A stretch of 64,000 bases of DNA from the NCBI GenBank assembly GCA_036925085.1, contig JAUPFP010000005.1, positions 9,554,498 to 9,618,497 of the forward strand, in the 5' to 3' direction. Numbering within the stretch: position 1 is the first letter of the stretch; every line of letters begins with the position of its first letter. Positions 11,001-23,000 of this stretch are shown piece after piece. The notes beneath the pieces are model-generated. The model had not been told where the DNA came from and did not search any database. It was given only the letters and a program-made list of their open reading frames with translations. The position numbers and the translations under genes are program-made. The DNA comes from Brachycybe producta (lineage: Eukaryota > Arthropoda > Diplopoda > Playtdesmida > Andrognathidae).

Positions 11001-14000
11001 AAACAGCGATCGCCAATTCCCAAAACATTGTGGACAAAGCTTTGTTGGGGGGGAATAGGGGCGTGAGCGAAGCTACCAATGTCACTAAAACTAGACGGAA
11101 TGCTGGAGCACCGAAGAGACCATGCGATTTGGACACTCAAGGACTCCCTGAGCAATCGTCGGAGTTGTTAGTCGGCATTTCGAATGTCACCACAACTAGA
11201 CCAAAGGCTGGAGCACCGAAGAGACCATGTGATTTGGACACTCAAGGACTCCCTGAGCAATCGTCGGAGTTGTTAGTCGGCATTACGAATGGAAAACGAC
11301 AACGGAATTCACGAAAATATAAGAAGCTGCGAAAGGATACTGGTCGAAGGGGAGAAATCATCGAGGAGATATTTCCGGAACCCATCATCTGGTCACCTAC
11401 GAAAGCTATGGTAGTTTACGCGAATAGCTTGGAGGAAGCAAAGAGAATTGTGGAAGCCATGGAAACTGGAGTTAATCAAGACAGAATTGAGGGAGAGACC
11501 CAACAGAATTCTGCGGTGCCAGTCGGAATTGAGGGAAGGACCCAACAGAATTCTGCGGCGTGTATACCGGGGATAAGCAATGTTGCTCAGGAAATCCCTC
11601 AAGATGTAACATCCAATGTTATTGCCTCGGGCAAGGCCGAAACTGATGCTAAGAAATCCAAGAAGGCTATTGTAAATGCAGCTATCGGTAGAGGAGATGA
11701 TACCAGCAGGATCCCTGCGAACAGCGAGGTTATTGAATCCGTTGAAGTTGGAGATTTATTGAGGAGTAGGGCTTGTTGTCGAAAGAGTGTCGAAATCACT
11801 GTAGACAGCCTACTCACCTCATGCGAACTCATCGAGGTAGGAGATACTACGCCCGATGAGAGTGTTGCCAAGATTACCATTCAGGTTGATGGCACACCAG
11901 TTCGATTTTTGGCGGATAGCGGAACTGGGTTCACTATCTTGTCAGGCACAATGGCCAAAGAGTACGGACTTCGATATGGACCAATCCGGAACGCACCTGC
12001 ATTAGGCGCAGTAGGAGGGGTACCGATTAAGGTACTGGGTCAGTTGTGGCCAACGTTCGAGTTGAACGGAAAGCAAGTAACGGCAAGGATGCTCATCATA
12101 GATGGAAAACGAGAAGCACTGCTGGGGAGAGACCTGGGAGCTGCATTTGATCTCATCATTTCCATGAAGACCTCCAAGATCTACTTTGCTAATGAGATGT
12201 TCTACGAAGGAACACGAGAATTGTTGAAGAAAGGAAGTGCGCGTAGTAGCCTTCCCTGGAATTTCTTCAAAGAGTTAAAAGAGGAGGGATGTGCTCAGAA
12301 TAGCCATCTGGATAACTCCTATGCCATAAAAGCTAAAGAGGAAAGCTGCGTAAAAGCCCAAGGAAGGATTACGTTAAATCCGGGCCAGGCTTTGAACCTC
12401 AAAGTAGCTGCAGGGCGGATCATTGAGGAAAACGAAGTACTCATGATTGAAACGAACGATAGTCTCTTTAATCGAAAAGGCATCGTTGTGGCCAGCAGTG
12501 TGCTACAAGGGAATGGGACATCACAACTGGAAGTCCAACTCCTGAATACCACACTGGAGTCCGTGGGGATTGGAGACCGCGAGACTATTGGACACTTCGA
12601 ACTTCTAGAAGAACTAGAAGAAGAGCAAGCCTGCAAAGTTTCCGAAGAGGAAAACTTTAGAGACATCGGAGAAGCACCCGTTGATTTTGAAAGAGAAATT
12701 CAACTTGGTCCTGAACTGACAGATGATCAAAGAGAAGAGTTGACGATCCTACTGAAGGAGTTCCAACCGATCTTCGCCTTTTCATCTAAGGACCTGGGAG
12801 CTACGAATCTGACCAAACACAAGATCGAAACTGGAGATAATCTACCTGTTCGAGACACGTTACGAAGATGCGGGCCTGGGGAACGCATCGTAATTGATGA
12901 GACGCTAGAGGAGATGAAGAAATCTGGGGTTGTAAGGCCATCGAAATCGCCGTATGCATCGCCCATCGTCCTTGTAAAGAAGAAGGATGGCTCCTACCGT
13001 TTCTGTGTAGATTATCGGAAGTTGAACGCGATTACAAAGGCAGACACTTATCCATTACCGAGGATTGATGATGCATTAGACTCCATGAGAGGAGCATGCT
13101 ACTTCGCAACGCTGGATATGAAGAGTGGATACTGGCAGTTCGAGATGGAAGAAAGCGACATCGAGAAGACCGCATTTACATCTCATCGAGGATTGTTCGA
13201 GTTCGTAAGAATGCCTTTCGGACTCCGAAACGCTCCTGCCACTATGCAACGTGCATTGGACATCCTACTCGCCGGGCACAAATGGGAAACGTGCCTTGTC
13301 TACCTTGACGACATCGTAGTGTTTGGAAGAACGTTCGAAGAATTTTTGGAAAGACTGAGAACTATCTTGGACCTGCTGAGGACAGCAAACCTGAAGTTGC
13401 ATCCAATGAAATGCTTCTTTGGATTCCAAGAAGTGAAGTATTTGGGACACCTGATCTCGCCTGATGGAATTCGGCCAGATCCAGATAAGGTTGTCGCCAT
13501 AAAGAACTTCCCAGTTCCTGACAATGTAACCGCAATCAGAAGTTTCCTTGGATTGGCGGGTTATTATCGAAAGCATGTACCTGGATTTGCCAACATAGCG
13601 AAGCCCATGTCAGACCTGACGGGTAAAGATATACCGTTCGAATGGTCAGTTGACTGCGAGAATGCATTCCGCACGCTAAAGAATATGTTGTCGAAATCTC
13701 CATTGGTTGCCGTATATGATCCGAAGGCTGCAATATTTATGCATACTGATGCCTGTGGATACGGAATTGGAGCAATGCTTTACCAGAAGTCAGAGGATAA
13801 ACGAAGAAAGGAGATCATTGGAAGTGTCTCCAGAGTTCTAAGGGACGCGGAAAAGAACTACAGTACGACGGATAAAGAGTGCCTAGCAGTAATCTATGGA
13901 GTCACCAAGTTCCGGCCGTACCTGTTCCAGAAGCCCTTTACAATTGTGACGGATCACCACGCATTATGCTACATGAAAACTGCAGCACGTCTAGAAGGAA

Positions 14001-17000
14001 GACTTGGTCGCTGGCAGCTGCTAATGCAGGAGTACGACTACAAAATCATCTACAAGGAGGGGAAACTTCACATCGAAGCCGATTGCCTCTCAAGATATCC
14101 AGCAGGAGTGCCTGTTAACTGGAAGGCCATCCCAGAAGCGGAAGACCTAGATGACAGTGTGATCTTTAATGTAACCTTACAATGGGATTGGAAGGTGGAG
14201 CAAAAATTGGACCCAGAGATTTTGAAGATTCGTGAGGAGTTGCGTAGCCAACCAGAGTCACCTCTTCATAAGTTGTTTTGCGATTATGACAACAAGTTGT
14301 TCGCTTGTGTGTTTCACGGAAGTTCCGTACCCACACTCGTGAATGTGGTTCCAAAACATCTCATCCCAGAAGTAATGAGATTATGCCATGACGAGCCCGA
14401 TGCTGGTCATGAGGGACAAACTAAGACCTGGAATCGAGCCAGGCAAAGATTTTATTGGAATAACATGAAGCACGACATATTCGAATATGTGCGCTCATGT
14501 GAGATTTGTCAATTACACAAGCTGGGTACGGAGAAACCTGAAGGGTTCCTTCAAGAAATGCCCATTGGAAAGCCTTGTGATTGCTGGGGAATGGATTTCA
14601 TTGGACCATTAGTACCGTCGGTTGGAGGAAACAAGCATATCTTGTTGGCAGTCGATTACGCCACTCGATATTGCGTTGCTAAAGCAGTGAAAAGCACAAC
14701 CGCACTAATCGTAATGAACTTCCTAGCAAAAGACGTAAAGAGAATCTTCGGGATACCAGAGAAACTCATTTCGGATCGAGGGACGCCGTTTGTTGCGAAG
14801 AACACTCAAGAATTCTTGGAAATAAACAAGATAGAGCACGAAACAACAACTGCCTACCATCCGCAAAGTAATGGTCTCGCCGAAAGGACGAATAAAAGCA
14901 TTATTCAGACTATGAAAAAGTATCTGACTCCTGCGAAGAACCAGACTGATTGGGCAACGAAACTGGATGAAGTTTTGGAATCGTACAACTCATCTGTACA
15001 TTCATCCACGAAGTTTACGCCGTACAGACTCATGTTTGGGAGGGAGCCCAGAACTAAAGTAGACACCTTAGTTCCAGAACGACCAGTTATTGTGGATAAC
15101 GAGGCAGGAAACCTCGTGGATGTTCGACAACAGGCGGAAGAACGCCAAGAAGAAGAACTAAGAACAGCCAGGGCGAACCTGAAAGCAGCACATGATCGTC
15201 GAAAGAAGTACTACGACCAAAGGCATAAGAAGCCTTACGAGTACCAAATCGGACAGAAAGTACTTGTACGAGACATGCGAATCAGGCCTGGACAGAACAA
15301 GAAGTTCTTAACGAAATGGAGACAGGGATATACGATTGTGTCGAAAGTATCGGACACCGTATACCGATTGAGTTACGAGAATCGAGCTGGAAGATTAGTG
15401 GAGGACTCTGTAAACGTTGCAAACCTGAGACCACTATATGAGACTTACCAAAAGGACGGACCCAATGTTCCAACGACTGGAGACACCCTGGAGTCCATGG
15501 GTAACTCATCGCCAGAAGAATCCGAATCAGAACCTGTAAAAGAAAAAGAAATGACAGCGTTTGTCAAGAAGAAAAACTTACCTTCGCGTAAGAAGAGATG
15601 TTGTGGACACTGCAGATGCCAAAATGCTTGGATCGAATCTTCTGAGGATGAAGAAGAAATTGAGATAATTACGAAAGCAATCCGAAAGCATTCTGACCGT
15701 AACGTCGAAATTAGAAGAAAAATGGCAGCAGACGATAACCAGCAACAATTCTCATACTTACCTGGCGAAGATGCGATGAAATTCACCAGAGAATATGGTA
15801 ACAAGACGAATTTTACCATGGAAACCATTGGATTTGTTGAAGAAATCAGCGAAATTCCTGAAGAAACGATGAAAATCGACGAAAAAGATGTAAATTCGCC
15901 GATGGAATTTCAAATGGAGGTGAAAAACGCGGAAGTTATCGATGAAACAACAAAAATGGACGATGATATCGATGCTAGTGACGCCACAGATGGAAATGAC
16001 GTCCCACATAAGGAAGTGAACAGGGAGCGGTCAATGACGCTACCAAGCATAGAAGAAACACGTGGGCGGAGGGATACATTAAGTGAAATGTCTACTAGCC
16101 TCGCACCACTATGGATCCGGGTCCTATTGTTTATCTTCTTCACAACTGACAGTTGTGCCCATGTGCTATACACATGTACCGGCACTATTTTTTGGCATCT
16201 GTATGATATCAAGGCGGATTATACCGTTATCAGCCATATTTTGGAAAGTTATAATTGCATCGTGGACAAATTGGAAAAATTCTATTGTTTAATTTGGAAA
16301 AACATCGAAAGTTTATTTCTAATTGTGCCAATCGGGATTGTCATCGTGCGGAATTACGATTGGACTAAGAGAAAAGAGGATCTACGGCAAGGAAATGGAT
16401 CGAAAAGGGTAAGAAGGAGTCAAAAGAAAAATGTACATTTCGGACTCCGGAAATCCAACTCTTTTTCTTTGTCCTCTCTCTTAAAAAGGAGTATCACCAT
16501 GCAATCTCCGCTAGAAAACCTCTACGAGGAAGTGACCACTACCAGGCAGGGTTGGGGTCACGGTGTCCGTGGGCCCACCTTGCAGGGTCGTGCCCACAAA
16601 AGAGGACGATACTTCGATCGGCGAGAAGAGGCTAGACCGAGTTCCATCGTACCAATACCAGGCGGATCCAAACTAATCTTCGATGCTGCAGCGGTGGCAT
16701 TAGAAAAAGAGATCGCCGATGGATTGTGGACCTGCGAAGCCGCACCCAAAATGACAAAGCGCCAAGAGGCCGAACAGAAGGCCAAGATTTTGCCAGGAGT
16801 CATTGGGGCTGGGCAGCCTAATTTCTATCAAGCCATTAAACCCGGAGAGTTTGCTCCCGGAGGCGCAGAGCCAAGAGGCTGGGGCAAAGAAGGTAATCCA
16901 GATGACACCAGCGAGTGGACCCCTGCAGATTGGGAGCGCCACAGTCGACGGAACCGACCTCCAGTGCCGCACCGAAGCGTCAACGAAATATGGAACGAGA

Positions 17001-20000
17001 AAGGCGAGTACGTTAGAAAAAGTACAGCTCTAAGGAAGGCGGAAAGAGCCTACATGGAACTTGTGGAGCCTGTAGCAGCATCCGTAAAAACCGCTGTGCC
17101 TTCCCTTAAGAGACCTGCACCTCTCGTCAGTCCACCCGTAGCTGAAACCGCTCCAACCGAAGTGGCTCTACGGAAGAAGAACAAGCCGAGCAGGCGACAC
17201 CGAGAAGCCAAGCGTCGACGTGAGGAAGGGCTCACGGAGTCCGCTGTGGCCCACCTCAACCAACGGACCATCAAGATCGATGAAGCCGAGGTGATGATGA
17301 TCTCCGTGTCACAGGAAGTCCCGAAAAAGTTGCAAGGCAACAACGACGAAGATAACGACGTGCTCTATATTGATGAAGAGGGGATGGATCTCCTCGAGCC
17401 AGAGGTTGCCGAGCCGGAAGCTGCAAGGACTTATGTCCAGTTGAAGACCACCAACAAGAGTGTAGACAGTCCTACAACAGATCCAAGGGCGAAATATCAG
17501 GAGCAACTTCATCAGTTAGTCGATCTGGCCGTTGCATACCATCAGCAGGGACTCTCCTTGATGAATAACGTATATGAGACGAACGATGGTGAACGAGTCA
17601 TTCTGTACGACAGCAGAATTTGGGGAGAGGAAACAACTCTTCGCAGTAAGGTTCGGGATTCAGGCCTCCCAGAAGACCTGCTGGTACGCGGCGTTCGACG
17701 TTGGAGGCAGCCAAGGCCTCTCGTTGAACAAAACCGTCCCAGCAGAGGCCTGAGGACCAAACTTCGCTCTGAGGTTAAGAGTTTCTTCTGCAAAGCCCCA
17801 AACAATGCTATCACGCTTCGTGACATTTGCCCACGAACGGAGGGGCATCTTTACAAGGATGACGTCGTCATTAGCAGCGAAATGGAAGCCGCCAGGAGCG
17901 AAGTAGAAGCTCCTGGGTGTCCTAGGGCTTCCACGACGCTTCCCGAAGCAACAGAAGCTGTCGGGATCGAAACCAAGGCTATGGGTGCTGTGCCAAAACG
18001 AAGGCCAGTAAAGGAGCGTCTGGGGTTACCATTGGGGGCCCCCACGGAGTCCTTGAAGGTCCCTGATGGTAAGCCCATCACGAAGCCACACCGGAGTACA
18101 CGAGAGGATGAGACGATACTGAACAATTTATTTGTTCAATGGCAGCGCAAACGAACGCCGCGTCGCCATCTGTACCTGGGGCTCTTCGAGAGTAATGAGA
18201 CCCCACCGAGGAACTCTCTTCCTGCAGACACAGAAGTCTTTATCGTCGTACTCGTCGTCCGGGCTTTGTCGCTCATCTTGGTGATCAACAATCGGCTGGA
18301 CAAGACAACAGTGCATTATTACGACGATGTCTTCCACCTGGAACAAAACGACGATGAAATTCGCCGGTGGATGCGACAGTTCTTTCGATGGGATCAAGAT
18401 CGTCCCATTCGCATCGTCAGGAACCCGATTCGTAGGCCATCCCTCCACGATGACCGTCCCTATCTCATGTTCGATGAAGCCACCAGTCATGCCGAGGGTC
18501 GCCGAAGTCATCGCTACTACAAGGGATCGGCTGGAGCCGCCGAGTTCCTCGAAATGGAACTGCGTCGAGGACCAGAGAGCCCTGCGATTGGATGGGCCGA
18601 CCAGACGTATTAGCATGGCCGGGGTCGTAATATTGCTTTGTTTTGATTGTTTGTTTTTGTAGTATTTTAAGTATTATATTTATACTTTTTGTATTTTGTA
18701 TTTCTAATGCACGTTCGCATTTATTTTTATAGACCGTTGTCTAGAATTTTTCGTAGTTTTTAAGGCAGTTGCCTGCGTTTTTATAGAAGTTTTTATATTA
18801 GGGGATTGTCCCTTTTGTAATTTGATAGGCTTTCGCCTATTTGTCAATTTTTAGAATTGTTTTAATTCCAAGCGGGAATTTTTAAAATAGCGAGATGCTA
18901 TTAGTATCACGAGCTGTGATTTTTAAATTTTATCATCCAACGGGATTATAATTTTTATCGTATAGATTTTCATACCAACGGGTATTTTTAATAGTTAACT
19001 TTTTGAGAGTACAGGGACGTACTCTTAAACTAGTTGGGGGGTGTAACGAATTCACCGTTTAGAATTCGTCCGTTTTTGTAGACACCCTGTAATCAAGTTG
19101 TATCGATGAAAGGTTCTCACCTCATGCTTGGGGGTGGCCGGGAGGTCATTACGACGATGACTCCCTGCCCTCCAAGATGAGAAGAATAGCCCAAAAGTAC
19201 TACATCGATGGTTAATAGGATAGATCCTAGAAGAACCATCGATGCAGAACTTTTGGACGTGAGAATCTTTACAAATTGTTAATAGGAGGATGATCGTACA
19301 TCCTTCTGTATTGTTATAATTTATACATCTTATAGATGTTTTCGTTTTCTTGTCAAGTGATAGTTCACTTCTAGGTCCGAGTGTGTCCAAGAGACTTGGA
19401 CACACCTGGAGCCTTTGTTATCATAATCAGATGTTTGTATTGTATTTTGAGTATAAATACAAGAGGTTGTAGATTGAGAGGACAGATCGGATAGATCAGG
19501 CAGATCGGACAGACCGTCTTTATGCTTAAGACCGATGCGATATCTCTCAATCTACAGGACTCTCTGTTTATTGAATAAAAGAGCATTTTCATCATACGAA
19601 TTCAATGTGTGGACTCAGTCATTTTATGGGAGTGGGACTTAGGATTATAGCCGCCACGTAGCCGATGTTTCCACCGGACAACGAAGTCTCCAGCAGCCGA
19701 GTGTAAGACGACATCTCTACAATATTCTCTACCACAGGTCTCCTGAGGTACCGACCCTTGTGTCCCTGGTGGTTAAGTAGCAACACAGGAGCCAATAGAC
19801 CGAAAGACTTAATCATCAACATCCATTCGACACTTCTAGATGGCTAGTAGAGATCTCTCTACTAACCCTACGGAAACGGGGATGTTACAAAAGTTTAGTG
19901 GCAATATATTTCAAATTAAACTTTTCGTTGACAAAAATTAAAAGAAATTGAATCCTTCTTAAAGTTGGTTCATGTAAAAAGCTTGCCGTTATTTTAAAAG

Positions 20001-23000
20001 GTGGGCAACATGAAAATACATCTGAAGTGATTGAGCTACCCTTCTAGTTTATAAAACACTTTCAGATTTTTTTTAGGTTTGCTGTTGAATGACAGAATAG
20101 TCAGAGTTTAAGAGGAGGTTACACATTACAACCAGCTTAAATAAAAATATCATTGATTTCACTTAAATCGGATTTAAGTAAAATCCGATTTAAAGAATAA
20201 AAATTTTTGTGAAAAAATTATTTAAAATTATAAACATAAATTTAATAAAATAGTCTAACTGCAATAATAAGTTGTTATTATTAGAACGACAATTCTAAAT
20301 AAACCATTAACTCCGGAATTATTGTAAAATGGTAAATTTTGTCAAATTTATTAAAAAAAATAATTTTTTTCAAATTTTTTTTATTTTTTTAAAAATTTTC
20401 TATAAAAAATATTAATTTTTCAGTTTTTTATGTTTGTTTTAATAGTGAATAATTTCAGACTAATACCTAGTACACGCCTGATAATTTAAATGCATTTAAA
20501 TAATAAACGTGTTCTACAGAGCCCCGTGAAGGACAAATGAACAATATGTCGAATTCAATTTATTCAGTTAATAATCTCAAAATATTGAGTTAATACTTAA
20601 ATATAAATATATAAACTATTGATATTAAAATATTGATTTAGTATTTTAATTTAAAATATTAATAATAAAGTCAATTTTTATTTCGTGTTCATGTCCTTAA
20701 CTGGATTCCGTACAATTCACCTAAACACATTTAATTTGAATTCATTTAACTCATGACTGTGTACAAAGTATTAAGGTAGTCAGAAAAAACACAAACTAGC
20801 CACAAGTTTAAAAAAATTCAACAAAAGATTAACTTTCGACTACCTTCTAGTTATCATTGTAGCCTAAATATAAATACAATTGTGATGAACAGCAAACACT
20901 TTACAATAATAAATTGTATTTATATTTTAGGCTCTGATGATGACTTTGATGGTAGTTAAAACATTATCCGTTTGTTAAATTTTTTAAACTTGTGGCAAGT
21001 TTTTTTTTGTGTGACTGTCTTTATGTCTGGATTTATTATTGACTGTTAAAAGAAATTTAATTATAAATTATAATTAAGAACGTCTAACTAAACCTTTAAA
21101 AATCTTGAATGATATATGATTTCAACTTCAAAAGAAATCATTGAACTTTTCTTTTAGTTGTACAATGAAAGTTAATTTGCATTTATTCTAATGAGAGAGA
21201 GAGAGAGAGACAAAACACACACGAGAATTTTTACATCTAATTAGTAATTATCAACTAATTCATATATGACATCAAGTAATAATTATACATTTCTTTATTT
21301 TTTCATATCAAAGAAAGAAAAAGGGTAAATTTCATTTCATTTGTATGATTTCAAATGTTATATGCTCAATTTTGTTCCTAATTTTGTACCAATAGTTTTG
21401 ACCTGAATTTAATGAAAGTGGATTAGTTTGAATAATTTTAATCAAATTGACTGTAACAATGGAGAGGAAGTATTTCTCTTAGTTTTTTTTTTTTTTTTTG
21501 GTAAAACATCAATTTATGTATCAATTTATTGTTGCTGTCAAGTGTGAATTACAATTTATTTTATCAGAATAGAAACAGGTGACCAACAACAACAAAAAAT
21601 AACTAAACTATGTCCAAAAAGAAAAAATAACTAAATTCTCTCATAATTTAGTATGTATTTAAGTAGCAGATAAATTTGTTTAAAACAAAAAAACAAAAAC
21701 CGGTCAGTTTTATTTTAGTCCGTTGAAGGCGACGACTAAAATGATCACGTGTGAAGAAGGGGATGGTCACTGGACACTTAACGGTTAGTCCAAGTCTGGA
21801 CATCAGCTGGTTATCAATTTTAAATTCATTGCAAACCAGTAATATAAATTGTCTCGATTAAAACAAGTTTCCTTGTAATCAAATTCAAATAATCAACAGA
21901 TTCAATATAAAATTAATAAAAACAATCACGGATCACAAAATGAATAAAATGATTTTTTTGTTGTTATAATTTGTTAAGTGTCAAATTAGATTTCGAGTTG
22001 ACCTTCTGTACTATTCAGACTTAAATTTATCAATGTTTAAAATATAAATTAAAAAAAAAGAAGGACAATCATTTTACAGGTATCATTTGGATCGTGTTAC
22101 AGAAGGATACATTTTTAGTAATTTTCGTCGTGAAATACGTTTATCATTATTATTATCAACATAAACTATTGTACAACCATAGCCTCTTATACGAGATTAT
22201 TGTACAACTGAAAAGGGGGTTTAAGTTTGATAACTAATTAAGGGTGATTCATAAGTCTGGTATTATTAGAAACAATAAAATTGCCAATAAAAACAAGCTA
22301 ACACAGCTTTGTGCAGCTGAGCACAGCTGATTTACGAACTCATTACGAACACATTAAGCAGAGATTGAAATTTTGCTAGAAAACTTAATAATATTTTCCT
22401 GTTAATATCCCTCAAAATATAAGTTTTGTAGGCAGAAATTAAAAAAAAAATATCATCTGCTTAATATTAAGCTGGTTCATTTTCAAGTTGACTTAAAATA
22501 ATTATTTTAAGAAAATGCTTTTAAAATGATTTATGAACAGCTGATTTTAGAAATTTTGTTTTTTATAAGCAATATGAAGAAAACCTAGAAAAGGGTTTCA
22601 AGAACTAGACTAGTAGCTCAAGCACTTGAGAATATTTTAATGTTGAAATCTTTTAAAATATTCTTTTAATTAGACCAAAAATTTAAAAAAAAATATCGTC
22701 TGTAAGCGTCGTCTGCTTCAAGTTCGGTTCATTTTCAAACTGACTTAAAACGTATTTGAAAAGATAACAAAATGAAAATATTCTTAAGTGATTGAGCTAC
22801 CTTTCTAGTTTTTAAATCACTTTTAATTTTCTCTTAATTGTTGCTCTTGAAAAGCAGAATATATTAATCAGATTTTGATGTAAAAGCACCTCAAGGATTA
22901 ATTATTTTTCTTTATGTTTTCTGACTTATGGAACACCGTCCAGATAGTGATAGAATAAATGCTTTTTTATTGAAGGTAATCAAGTTACAAACGAAAAAGT

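Larger units (their letters stand above)
8433..19889 (+). mobile_element. Ty3/gypsy LTR retrotransposon, whole-looking and young
   Basis: The element is 11,457 bp. It is bounded by 848-bp direct repeats (8433-9280 and 19042-19889) that begin TGTAAC and end GTTACA, and flanked by a 4-bp target duplication AAAG (8429-8432 and 19890-19893). The order is LTR, primer site, gag, protease, reverse transcriptase, RNase H, integrase, a long C-terminal extension, a non-coding tail, a G-rich polypurine tract and LTR. Integrase after RNase H is the Ty3/gypsy order. The LTRs look identical on reading, which implies recent insertion. The element looks whole, with no obvious breaks. It sits in gene 1 intron 1 in the host gene's sense. 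The lineage within gypsy is not assigned. Confidence 0.95.

Noticed and set aside
16083-16292. Alternative-frame short protein inside the pol extension
   Set aside because: It is short, overlaps the long frame and shows no independent coding signs.
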